From positions 5,000,550-5,064,549 of the forward strand of contig RSEF01000021.1 of assembly GCA_003993805.1 (NCBI GenBank): DNA of 64,000 nucleotides, written 5' to 3'. Below the pieces are notes generated by a model. That model had not been told where the DNA came from and did no database searches. It saw only the letters and a list, made by a program, of their open reading frames with translations. Source of the DNA: Himantopus leucocephalus. Taxonomy: Eukaryota > Chordata > Aves > Charadriiformes > Recurvirostridae. The position numbers and the translations under genes were made by a program. Every line of letters begins with the position of its first letter. The stretch's first letter is position 1. Shown one piece after another: positions 50,160 through 62,232 of the stretch.

Positions 50160-53100
50160 GAGCAACTCACTTTAAAGGTCTGTCTCTCCCAGCCCTAAAT
50201 GTGGAACAAGCAAAGCAAAAGAGAATCGTGACCACTCTGTGGTGCCAGATAAAGCCAGAAGGTGCAGAGTGCGCAGCCATGAGGATGAAAGGAGAGGAAG
50301 CAGCTGGGAAGTTTTGGCAACAGAAACTTGTTTTTGCAAAACAAATGAAACCCAAGGAAAGCCACAGACTTGCAGTGTTGTGTGGGAGCAGGTGGTCCTG
50401 GATCACACAGGCCTCTGCTATGAGGAAGCTCATGCTGCAATGTTTGTGGAAGTCTTGCTTTTTGACCATGACTTCGGCACAGTAATTACTGTGAGTTCCT
50501 CAAGTTTTCCTGGAAACCGATGCTCAAGGATGAGGGTTGAATTCCTTTTTTCCGAGCATCTGCTGCCATCCGGTGGCAAACGCTGCAATGGCAGCCAGGG
50601 CCTCCCAGGGCACCTTGCACAGAGGACGAGCCTGGGCGACAACCTGCAGCCTGGCCCCAGTCACTGGGGAGCCCAGTCAGTGTCCAGAGTAGGTAGCTCC
50701 TGGAAAGAGGGAGGGAGGGAGCTGTCTCACCCTCATACGGACAGGGAAAGACTTGGGTGAATCACAAATAGAAATTAACTGCTGCAAGAAACTATCAAAT
50801 CACATTGAGGGCTGAAGTTGGGACAATGGTTTAGCGCAAGCCCACACCTACCAAACCAGGACATCCCCTCACATCCCTTGGTCTTCCTTCAGATGTTGTC
50901 TCCTCTCATGTCACTGTCCCTTCTATTCCCCCCGCCCCAAGGTGGAAGAGGCAGTTTCCCTGCCCCGGGGCCAGCACTCCAGTAGCCAGGAGGCATTGTA
51001 AAGGCTGCTTTGCCAAGCCCCTGCAGTCCAGCTGGGCACAGAAATACATGCCAGGGACATCAGCCAACTGTTCATGTTTTCTTATTTGCAATCTTGTAAA
51101 TAAAAGACAGTCAGACAAGAGCCCTGGGGGCCCAGCCAGAAACAGTCTAGTCCCCCATCATCTGAGTGTCTGCTCTACATGACTCAGAACTCAGTCTGGC
51201 ACAAACTAAAATACACTAGGCACTGCAGTTTGCAGGAGCACCGCACGGCAGTATGTTAGACTGATGCTAAAAAAAGAAGAACCGACATACCTAGACACTC
51301 TGTGGGGACAGAGCTGAGATGCCTGAAAGTTAGTATTCCTCAGCCAATAAGAAAGAGCCAGCTATCTTAAGAGAGAGACTTTATCCATTGCAAAGGCTTA
51401 GACATAACAAGTAATAACATAAGAAGTGCAAGTCCAGATCTTCACTTTCTAAATGTTGCAGCAAAGGCTCAGCTCATCATCTGTTGGGTCCCAGTACCTC
51501 AGAGCAAACGCATGACTGTGCAAAGTGGCACACACTGTGCAAAACAAGCTGTTCGTCCTAGGTATTAGATAGAATATTGTAAGCATTGCTCTCAATTACT
51601 CCAAATAAATCCAGTTGAACTCAACAGCATTTCTCCTACTTTATGATGGCGTAACCAGCAGCTCATGATGGACCACTTCAGAATACATGCATGCTTATGC
51701 TTCAACCTGTAATTAGTCAGGAGCACTAGAGAAGAGCAATGGAGATCAAAGCAGTATCTTACGGCCTCCTCCAAATCACCAGCTCTACAGCATTAGAGGC
51801 CAGATCCACATCATATAATTACAGGACCTTATTAGCAGAATAGGTGTAAGTAACGCCAGCAACCTAGATTCAAATCACATCTGAAATGATGTGACTGCAA
51901 TTATTAATTCTGTAGCCGTTAGGATTCAAAGGTCTCAAAACTCTCTTCCATCTATATTGCACAAACACAAATACTAGAAATCCATCTGTTCAAAGCTCTT
52001 TTGAAAGAACCCAGAATTTAGAGTAAGTCAGCATCCTTATCTCTGTTTTATACACAGGGAAACCAAGGCACAGTACACCAGCACTGGGATCTGCAGCAGA
52101 ACCATCAGCCCAGGCCCTGTGGGACAGATGTCTCTTTCAAAGGGCCATTAAGCAATTTGTCACAAACGCCAAAATGCTGTTTGAAAGAAATAAAAGCCTG
52201 GAGTTGCAGGGAGGATTACAGCAATTGAGATCCACTGGTAGAGTAAGTTAAATTGCCATCAACACCCGCCTATGTCTATTAGCCTCTCGCTGTCAGGAAC
52301 AGTACAGTGAGGTTACCTCAAACTGAAGTCCAAGTCAAAATAAAACGAAATACCACCCATACAAAGCACCACTCATAGGTGGTGCTGGCAGGAGACACAC
52401 GTACAGAATTGACACTTTGATGTGGAATATGAAATATATCAAGAAAGAGCTATGTTTTGCACTTTGGTGTGGCACCTCTTTACCTGGTTTCCCTTTTAAC
52501 CAGACAGGAGGGGGTACGATAAGAGAATTTCAAGCCGACTTTGCCCAAGATGGTCATCTACAGGCAGATGTTACTACACTGAAGTGACTCAGAAAATCTT
52601 TCTCTGTATCTTTGTCAGGGACTCTATTGAATTCCTTTACTCAACCCTCAACTGAAGTCAGAAGAGACTGTCCCAGTGCACAGGGAGAAGCACCAGGGGA
52701 GTTCTGTAGCACTTCTACCCAGCACATGTTGTCTTATGTTTGTCCACCCTTTATACTCAAGAGCCCAAGTTGTACCCCTCCTCAACTGCAACAAGCCTTA
52801 CACAATTTCTTTTCCCTCTCCAATATGCTTCCTATTTCTCATTCCATCTGAGGCACCTGCTTAAAAAACAAATGTGGTCCTATCACCCCAGAACAATACA
52901 TTTCAAATAAGCATATAAAAGACCTTTTATTGACATGAATAAATTGATTGGGACCATTACTTTGTACCTGCTTCCCACAGAAAAAGCCTCTTAAAGGCAG
53001 CCTGAGGCAGGGAAGCAACATTTACATTTAGATGAAGGCGTTTCTGTCACAGCACCTCCCAACAATTTCTGGCCCCAGGTATTGTCTCCAGAAGAAACTA

Positions 53101-56100
53101 GTAAAGTCAAGGAGCTTTGCTTTAAATAACATAGAAGGAAAAGGAAAAAAAAAAAAATATATTTCTACCATCCCACCACAAGCATATTGTTGTCTGGAAT
53201 CACATAATCTGTAGCAAAGCAATGTCAGCAGGTGAAATGGGAGTAGCATCACATCAGGGAAAAACAGCAAAGAGCCTGTGTCTGGAAACTGATTTTTCCA
53301 GCACAAACTCTTAAAATGCCCTGCTTTGTGTATACCAAACAGTTACAGAGGTTTCTATCACCAGGCTATGAACAGTCCTCTCACATGCTGACAATGGGCT
53401 AGATTCAATGTTGCCGTGAAACACAGTAGCACCACCACAAATTTACACCATGAAGGCTTTACCTCCAGCCTTTACTCAGTTCATTACACTCTAAGTCTTC
53501 ACGACACCTGACAAATGAAATGCACGGTACATTGCTTCAGTACTGATAGAGTGGAAGCGCTTTGCAAACGTACCTATTTTAATGTTGTTTTTCCCCAGTG
53601 AGCACAGATCTGACAAGGATTTTCCTGCCCTTGGCGTCCACCATGTCCCCAACCACCACAGAAATGTCAGTGAACAATAACTGACCTGCATTTTTTGCTG
53701 CTGTCATTGAAAGGCTCGTTTGCGCTAGAAATTTGTCCTATTTCAGCACTACACAAGAGTTACAAGATTAAAAGCAACAGATGCAAGAATAACTAATAAA
53801 ATTATATTTTACTGTCTTATCTACTGTAAAGGAATAAGTACCTTGCAATCAGTCAGCTGGGGAAGAAAAGTAAGTATTTTCACCTCCCTAATCAATACCA
53901 CCTACAGCAAAACTCAGCACAGACCAGGCTTTAATGCAGCAGCTTGATGGATGAAGGACAGACAGATTACAAACCCTCTAGGTCCAGCACATTCTCCTGT
54001 TGAACTAAAAAAGCAGATCAGAAGGGGACAAGAAACCAAGAAACCTCATAAATAGTTTCAAAGTAAAGAAAAGATCTGCAACAGATTCTGAGAGAGGGTA
54101 TAGTCAGGGGATTATTTAAGTACTGTCATCTGAATGAATTGGTAGTTACAGCTCAGTGCCACCCTAGGGACTGAAGTCTCTGCTCAGATTCCAAGTCTGA
54201 GGTCAACTCAGAACAAGTTACAACCTACACAAATGCAGACAAAGCTTCCCCATATGCTGAGGCAGCTGCAGAAAACTTCCCGGCTGCTCTCCTGATAGCC
54301 TGCCTTCACCTGGGGGGTCGCTGTACGTCAGCACAGAACGTGCACATGATGGAACGTTTAATTAAATGCTTTTTTATTACAAGCGGTGAGACACTTCACA
54401 GTGGCCCTGCGTCAACCCTACCATTTTGCAAACCATTTCAGTTCTGCATCACAACACACTTGTACACTTTTCAAACTGTGGCAGCAGTTGCAAACATGCA
54501 CCTGCTCATTCTGCAAAATGAGCTTCAGACTTGTTTTCCTCTTCTTGAGAATTAACATGGTGGCACCAGGAGCCAAGTGAAAAACACGCTGGCACAAGGG
54601 CGCAGTGTATATAGGGATTTGCATATGTATTAAACACAAATCCCTTCAAAATTCCCAAAGGTATAGCTCCAGAAGCTATTGAAATGCTTGGCCCTCTCCA
54701 GCCTTCTGAAATGCTCCTCAAGCTCATCATCCTTCCTGACACACCGGCAAGAAGGGGTGTATTTCCCTATCTCCCAGTGTGTATCTTTAGTGGCCGTGTA
54801 CCTATACAGTGCTAGTAAGTCCAAACTATGATCCTCATTTACCTTCTTGTTTCCACTCCTCAAACAGTGGCTAGATGAACACTTCCAACATAAAACGACC
54901 TTGCTGGCAGATACACTGGACATTGTGCAATTTTGTTCACTAGAAGATTTAGGGCTGAGTGGACCCTTTCACAGAAAAAAATAAAAAAGCACCCAAAGAA
55001 TTCATGTATTTCAAAATGGACACTTTGACTGTTAAATAATTCCCTCTGTTAATCCTCTCCCCCTACTTCCAATAAATTGTCACAGACTTTCCCTCAGTGA
55101 CAAACAAAACCCTCGGTATTACGAAGTGCCAAAGCTCACTGGAGCTTCTTAGGGAAACTGGATAGTGTGTCCCTTTACTCCTTTGCTACTGAGCATCCTC
55201 TTGTGCTTCTTAAAATACTGCTATTGATATCCATTTTATTTGCTACTATATAAAAAGCATTTAGCTGTGAAAGAACAGACTAGAGAGAAGCCAAAAGAAG
55301 GATAAAACAGTGACAGTTAGATGACAATAAAACAATCCAACTTAGAGGGAGGAAAACCCCCCACGAGGTTGTGGTTGAGTATTTTGAAAGCATACATTCA
55401 ACCACGTTACCAGGCCAGGAATACTAGATTCCTTGTAATTGCCTAGACTTTGTAATTAGGGTTCATTCAAACAAGCTGCAATGCCAGAGAAATTTCCGTC
55501 TTACAGATTTGACTAATAGTCTGTTCCAGCAAAACCAAGACCCCAGGCAAAGTGAAATACAACTCCCCTGACATCACGCACAGCTATTTTCCAAGGCCAG
55601 TGCGTCAATTTATTCCATAATTTCTCTCCCATACATATGTTCCCCGGTGCAGGAAACTCAGCCTTGCAGCTGTAGCGATAGACAGGGGTGTTCATAAGCT
55701 AGGCAACAACTTTGCAGAGCATGCTTCTTTCTGGTGACATTGCCACAGGTAAGGACATTTGACAAATATTTAAGGAGCTAACAAATAATGAAATGGAATT
55801 GCAACAGGATTCAGAAACTCGAAAGACCCAACAAAGTCATCCCGAGTAAAAGAATGGGTAACAAGAATGATTGCTTGAATCTTTTCCAGGTCTTTCAATT
55901 GACAACTGTACTTCTGAGTTATCCTAAGCATGCTTTGGTGTAAGGGAAAGCACACTACTTCATTAATATTAATAATCAGTGAAGTTATTCAGGCTTACGT
56001 TGAAGCTGGCCTTGATTCAGTGCCCTAAAATTTACATACTCTGATTTCCGAAACCTGAGAGATGTACAAGCAATGGAAGTATCAAATCCTGTCCTGGATG

Positions 56101-57015
56101 TGACTTCTACCTGTCAAGTGTTCTCCACTCACCAAGTCTATTTTTTTATAGTGCCTTCGCCCCCTTCTGCAGAACAATGCAAGATTAGCCTAACCCTTCC
56201 CACCACTCGCGCAACCAGAAAGCAGATTTGAACAACGTTTATTGGGAAGACTCATTTCTCTCATTTGTGAGACCCAAAGAAGACACGCTTACGTTGTGCC
56301 AGAAACCTGTGCTGCATCAACATTCACCGGTACATCTGTCAGGTGCCACGGGTGACCATTCTTAGAATACAGTTTTGCAAACTGTCTGAGTTTATGCAGA
56401 TAAATATTTTTTTACCAGATTCCTTCACTTGTTTTTTCTTTAGGAGGAGAGTAGGAAAGAGAGTAGTGATTAGGGACAGGGCAGAGAAGTACATTCTTTA
56501 TATATACAGAAGTAGCTGATTTTGCATGGGCCAAGTTACCCCTTCTAGAGAGATGAGCGTTTGTAAAGAACAAGAAATAGCCTGGCTGAATCGTCCACTT
56601 GGGATCTGCAGTTTGTATTATGTTGTTTTTATTTTTTGTTCCAGTTTGTTTTTGCAAAGTCAACACCGTGAGAAAAAGAAGGCTTAATTACCTTGCATTA
56701 AAGTAAAAGAAGGAAACAAGCAGAACAGTAGTTTGCAAAGGATGACTTGTACATGCAGGGCACCCAGAAGGCTCTTCCCTCCAACATCAGACATTGAGTC
56801 TTTCTGACACACTTCGGGTAAGAAACTACCCTGGAAAAAGACCCAATACAAACACCAGCAAGGTTTTCTCAAGCTTACCTGTCACAAAGGAGGAAAAACA
56901 TCTGGGACTGTCAATGCTGGAGCAGCTGACTGGAACATATGGAAGAGCACCTGCGACAGCAACATGGACAGAACTGAGCACAGAGAACAAGCCCCTGGGT
57001 CTCGGCTGCTTCAGG
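50160..57015. other. Intergenic stretch with no gene seen
   Basis: Apart from the MIR fragment, no coding exon, RNA gene or young mobile element was recognised. An A run followed by TATAT lies at about 53146-53161. Confidence 0.45.
52030..52120 (-). mobile_element. MIR-like SINE fragment
   Basis: CATCCTTATCTCTGTTTTAT, then ACACAGGGAAACCAAGGCAC and AGTACACC, resembles the MIR reverse complement (ATTTTACAGATGAGGAAACTGAGGCACAGAG). Confidence 0.5.
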
Positions 57016-57155
57016 GACCAAAGGATACTTGCCAGGAGGAGCACAGAGTGACCCAGCTCCTTGGCGGACCAAGGGACACTACCAGGAAGAGCAGCGGGGA
57101 AGCTGGCTCCCTTTGGGATCACGGAACACTGCCAGGAGGGGCCGGGTGACAGTCC
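57016..57155 (+). repeat. Minisatellite with a 50-51 bp unit, about 2.7 copies
   Basis: Units start at 57016 (GACCAAAGGATACTTGCCAG), 57067 (GACCAAGGGACACTACCAGG) and 57117 (GATCACGGAACACTGCCAGG), each followed by AGGAG/AGAGC and CAGCTCC/TGGCTCC-type sequence. Offsets are 51 and 50 bp. Confidence 0.75.
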
Positions 57156-57329
57156 ACCCCAAGGCCTGGGCTTCCCTCCACAGGCAAGCAGACGTGGCTG
57201 CTCTCAGAGAAGAGGCCGTGCCCCAAGACTCCCTACCACCACCTTCCTGTCACCCTTTTCCCTGTCACAGCAGGAGAAAGGCCCTTACCTGCCCAGCCTG
57301 AGGGACTTCCCTCACAGCACCTTCCGGAA

Positions 57330-57470
57330 CCTTCCAGCCCGCTGCTCCCTGTGAGGCGCTGCCCCGCCCTGCCCCGCCCTGCCGCCCCCTCAGCTCCTCA
57401 CAGGGCCCCGCCCGGCCCCTCGCTCCCGCCTCAGGGAACCCTCCTCGAGGCCCTCAGGGACCAAACGCAA
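57330..57470. promoter_or_regulatory. Small CpG island with GC boxes, candidate promoter
   Basis: CpG-dense sequence with repeated CCCGCCC boxes (GCCCCGCCCTGCCCCGCCCT and GCCCCGCCC), the reverse complement of the Sp1 GC box, in otherwise CpG-poor DNA. No TATA box or recognisable protein start was seen. It lies about 1.8 kb beyond the predicted RERE poly(A) site. If active it would most simply drive a non-coding transcript. Confidence 0.35.
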
Positions 57471-59171
57471 CGCACAGGGGCTTCTACAAAGGTCAGAAAT
57501 CTCACAAAAAGCAATACAAGAACTACCTTTCTGAAACCCTACTGCCTATGTTACTTTTTACAGCTGACATGACGTTGGAGTGAAGTCTGGTAATGTGCAT
57601 ATAACAAAGCCACGCGATAGACGGCTTTCCAGCTTTTACCCTTGCAATGGCAAGGCATCATTAACACCACACCACTACTGCAATAGGAACTATATTGTTC
57701 AATTTATGGAGTAATAAAAATCCTCTTTGGCCTTGTCCCTGTAGGGTTCATCATTTTAAGTCTGGGAACTTAAAACACGTAGCAAGAAAGGGAGGGCAGC
57801 CTAAGCCCACTCAAGTTCTACATTAAGTGCAAGGAATTCAAAAAACCCCAAGAAATGTCAAAATAAATACCACAGCACATGTTCAGTTCAAGCCAGCCTT
57901 AGAAAAAGCACTTTCGGAAGCTATTTCCAGTAGACAAGAACTGACCTGCCCCTTACAAAATGCCACAGGGTATAAATAGAGCAGCCTCTTCAAATACGCA
58001 GCTCCAAACTCCCGTGCAATTTGTCATGAATATTCTCCGTCTGCTTCAAGCACACTCGAACGACAGGGCACTCTTCTCACTATTCTCGGAGCACTAATTA
58101 GCTTGAACTGGAGTCAAAATACCTCACTACTTCTGAAAAACCATAGATCAAACCCAAAGCAGAACAAGATCAAGAATGCAGCCATCCCGTCTCCCTTTCG
58201 ACCAAACATTTATTCTGTAAAGATACTCGCCGCCTCTCTCTGTGGCATCACAATATTTCCCTAAGTTTTAGAGACACTGATTATCATGAACTGCAAACAC
58301 GGGACCCTCAACCAGCTAGCTCACACAGATATATTATAAACCCTGACAGACGGAAGACAGGGAGCCATTACAAGTGTACACAAACATGTAACTTGATGCA
58401 ATCTGAAAGCAAATTTTAGCTTTTCAGCAGGCAACTAACAAATAGTTATTGTGCATCTCCCTCTCTGCGATTATCATCCCTTTGGAATGCGTCTCTTGTC
58501 AGCTCTGTATCAGCTGTGTGCAGGACAATTTTACTGGCACAAAGTAACATCTCAGAAAATAAGATGCATGAAAAACTCGGTTACTGGGGTATATATAGCG
58601 TACTATATCTAATTTCAAGCTTACACTTCATGAGTTATCAGGCCTCATTCTCCCTTACGTGTCTTCTGAACACTTGGTTCACAGGCAGATTTAAAAGATG
58701 ATGATGGCATGCAGTCTTTCCTACTCTGTCGAAACCAGGGGAATTGTCCTCTCTGGTTGAGAAGTTCTCGTCTCTCTACTCTTCTTTAGCTGACGCAATG
58801 ACAGCTTATGCACACACTTCATTTTAACTACTTGTTTATGCTCAGGCAGATCTGTGGCTACAATATATTACTATTGTACAAAGAAAGCCCCCGAAGTCAT
58901 GACAGCCAAAACATCCTTACACATTCATTCTTACCAATTGACTGCTTAACTTACAGAAAAACATGCCAAAGTTATGCAGTATGGCCCTAGGGCATAAACG
59001 TGCTTCAGGGAGAATATACTCTGCAACTGGATGTGACACTGGTGTTCTGTGTACTGTACATTAAAAACAAAATGACCTCAAAGAAGGAAAAAACAAAGCC
59101 AAGACAGACAAGACAGCTTTGAAACAGACAAGACGGCCATGCCGGCATCCCGTATTATCCCAGATGAAAAT
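57471..59171. other. RERE downstream flank, candidate regulatory sequence
   Basis: AT-rich, complex and non-repetitive. A consensus TATA box, TATAAATAG, lies at 57971-57979 and a second TATATATAG at about 58590. No coding frame was recognised. Confidence 0.35.
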
Positions 59172-59255
59172 AACTCTTTTCCCACTAACAACAATCAACA
59201 GACACATTTCGCTTGCAGGCAAAACCTGGCTGCTGTAGTGTAGCTTGGTTTTATT
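59172..59255 (-). terminator. RERE: Predicted polyadenylation site of RERE
   Basis: On the minus strand, CATAAATAAAACC contains canonical AATAAA (59255-59250) with an overlapping CATAAA. It is followed 45-80 nt later by a GU-rich downstream element reading TGTGTCTGTTGATTGTTGTT (about 59203-59172). Cleavage would fall near 59220-59235. The hexamer and GU-rich element at this spacing are the normal vertebrate arrangement. It lies about 2.95 kb after the stop codon. Confidence 0.6.
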
Positions 59256-62198
59256 TATGTCCACAAATATTTCAAAAAAATTACAAAATACTCAAATGGA
59301 GAGAACACAGAAGTCACGATTTCTGGGTTTCTACTCTGTTTACACTGTGTTATCCCATGGCAAACTACTCATATATACATTAAGCTTCAAGATATATATA
59401 AATGTAGCAGTCAGAATGTACACTCTGCTTTAACGGTGCAGTGAAACAAGCTCAACCATGACGACATAGAACAAGAGAGACTTTTCAAAAACACTAAAGC
59501 AAAATTAAAAAATAAACTTCCAAAACAGAGGAAAAGTAAAAGATATTTCTTAAAGAAAATCAAAAGGTCTGGGTTGTTTTAACAGGGCATCGAACACCAA
59601 GATGGCTTCAAAAACCACTGCATGTAAAGTTGTAGTTAATCATTGGTCTAAAATGGAAGAATTTCAGTGCTTATTTGCTGAATGATGTGAACAACAACAA
59701 AAAAAACCCAGATCAATGAATAGCTTTTGAACAGACTGCAAACCTCAGCTATAAAAAATACAGAGAGAGGACCATGGGAGGCAACTAGCTTTTTTTTTTC
59801 CTTAAGAACTATAGCTAAAAATAACAGCAAAAGAGAAGGATCCAAAGAAATGGCTGAAGTGGCTGAACTCCCCCAAACTCCCAAATTCCACATGGTAAAA
59901 ACAAGGAGGGGAGGTTTAACTGAAATGTGCCTAATTAGACCTTTAAAGTAAACTCAGGCACTCTCTCTGCTGCGCAGACCAATCTTACGAGCTACTCCGC
60001 TGTTAGCATAGGTAAAAAATGTTACTCAGAAGAAAACCATTTCACCTGATCACTGCAGACAGCAACTGAAGGCATTGACTGAAGACGACTTTACCATTCT
60101 CGATTCTAGCTTGACCTCATGCTTTCCAAATCTCAGAAACACTAGCTGTTCCTCCTAATACCTTCACAGAGTTCCAATATAGCAGATGGAACTGATTAAA
60201 CGCTATCGCAGTTCTTTAGCACTGAGAAATCTGGAATGGAGGACAGAAAAAAAGGAAGATCAACGTCAGCTGAAATAGTCCTCCTCTCTCCCCTATACAC
60301 TTTTACCTTAAGTGGACCTAGAATACCCTGATGCGTATTTTTAATTGGTGAATTGATGTTACTAAGTGTCCAACAGTACTCTGTGGGCACTACCACTGGT
60401 TTGAGATCCATGAGGTGGATAAAGCACTGTGCATGCCATGCCTTCCATCAGAATGTATGATTAACTACAAGTTTATCAAACATGGCTCAGTACAGTCCTA
60501 TGACACAACCATCACACTGAACAGTCTACAACAGCAGAGAGAGAGCACTCGTGAGTTAAGAAGAGAGAATGGGGGGGAAGTTATGCACCAGCAGAAAAAA
60601 CAGCCAGCAGATTCAGATGTCCATTGGTTGCATCACCCTCTGCTCTGGCAAAGAAAACCCGTGGCAAAACAGTAGGATAAAAAATATTTCTGCCTAGAGA
60701 GTAAGCAAAGCTGTCTCCAAAATAGTGCTCACTGGCCTTCTGTGTATTCCTCTCCTTTTACCATCCACATGGGAACTAGCCAACAGGAGTTAATTCTGCA
60801 TGGACCTGTTGTGTTGGGAGTCAGTAAATGTTACTGTCCATATAGTTGGTTAATCCCAAAGGAGTAAGTTCCTGAGATACAGAACACTGGTGGCAATTAA
60901 AAAGTTTTTGCTTACAAAACCAAAACTAAAACAGTCAAAGAGAAATACAGACTAGTCTTTGAAAAACAACTTTAAGAACACCGAGCTGCCTATCCACTTT
61001 TCTTAAGAACATATCAAACATAAGAGGCCAGAAAAAGCACGTCCTCCAAAAATATGCACATGCATACAAAATTCTGGCTGTAATAGTTTGAGCCACGGAA
61101 AAATTTTAAAAAGAGATTTTAGAACAGATTATTTCTTTGAACCTTTGCCTAAAGTCTAAAACCAATGTAGTTAGATTAAGTTTCAAAAGGTAATAGGAAA
61201 GAAGTGTATTATGGCCACACTGAAAATTAACCCTTGAAGTAGGCATCAAAAGGGTAAGCTAGTTCCAAGGGACACCTGTACTGCTGAGAAACCCAACTCA
61301 ACAGAAATCATCTGCAGAACAGAGAGATGTAACACTAACAAAAAAACCCAACAAACCCAAACAAACCAAAAAACCAAGAACAGAAACAGTCATTTGCAAC
61401 ATTATCCCTGCAACTCCCTTTAATGCTTATTGTTGATATCAAACCAAATTTCAAGCTTTTACCCATTTGAGATTATTGATACCCATCATTCCCTTTAATT
61501 AAAGGGATAATTATATATATATTTTTTATTAAAAAATCAACTCTGTATTCTGTCAATACCAGGTAGGAATTCACAATTTGTGATGTTACTGAAAATCAAG
61601 ATAAACGTTTCTGGAGTTTTGTTTTGTTTCTCCCCTCTACCCAAAAAAGTTATTTACAGACTTAAAAAGCCATGCTGCAGAACTGAGCTCTCTTTAAAAT
61701 TATGAAGATTTCCTACAATGTATTAAAATAAAAGTAGATTTTTATTATTATAGCACTTGGATTCAGAGCTTGTTATGTCACCTACTTGCAATCCTTGTTT
61801 TTTTTAAAATAGCTATAGATGCATTGAGTGTCTCTTCACGCACAGTGACTTGTGTTGTGAACCTGATTCTAGCACCTACTCAAAACAAACTAGTAAGAAA
61901 AAAAAAAACCAAGATTGCAGGAAGTTCTCTGAATATTCCACACAGTCCTGTATTTTCATTAGGCTTCTGAATACGTTGTCATGCAGGGAGACCCACACCA
62001 GTCTTGAGAAATCTTCTCTACAAATGAACACTATGCTGATAAGTCTCTACTTGTTGGGTGGTTGTTTCTGTTTTAAATATATAAAGAAATCTTTATAAGA
62101 TATTCTTTTCCTTTTGTAGCTCTTATTGTACGTAAAAATGTTCCACTCCTTCCCAAGGACTGGGGTTTCCATAGCCAGCATTACAAATAAATAATTTA
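59216..62198 (-). other. RERE: RERE 3' untranslated region (predicted)
   Basis: This is AT-rich sequence continuous with the RERE stop codon, with no splice structure or protein-coding frame that I recognise. It starts with an AU-rich segment holding an exact UUAUUUAUU nonamer (62194-62186). Two PUF-like TGTANATA motifs lie on the transcript strand (61658-61651 and 59379-59372). Alternative AATAAA hexamers occur at 62200-62195 (overlapping the stop codon) and near 61746-61741, so shorter 3' ends are possible. The left limit is set by the best poly(A) signal and is an inference. An A/C-rich simple stretch sits near 61340-61380 and an AT dinucleotide run near 61513-61525. Confidence 0.7.
62186..62194 (-). 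promoter_or_regulatory. RERE: AU-rich element nonamer UUAUUUAUU right after RERE stop
   Basis: The exact nonamer TTATTTATT lies four bases after the TAA stop codon on the transcript strand, inside TAATAAATTATTTATTTG. The nonamer is the classical minimal ARE bound by TTP and HuR family proteins in other mRNAs. That it is used here is inference; in AT-rich 3' UTRs single AREs can occur by chance. Confidence 0.45.
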
Positions 62199-62232
62199 TT
62201 ACAACTGTTTGTCGCCTTCTTTCTTCAGTCGA
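62199..62232 (-). CDS. RERE: RERE terminal coding exon, 34 coding bases plus stop
   Basis: A very short coding end, too small to appear as an open reading frame by length. The acceptor is TTTCTTTCTCTTTCAG| (AG at 62234-62233). The first exon base T completes Ser (AG|T) and is followed by CGA CTG AAG AAA GAA GGC GAC AAA CAG TTG TAA, giving RLKKEGDKQL and stop. This is exactly the C-terminus expected for RERE, and its phase matches the donor at 63299. The 1066-bp intron between them is free of other recognisable coding sequence. The basic tail (RLKK) follows the EDYYS motif made by the penultimate exon. Confidence 0.93.
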
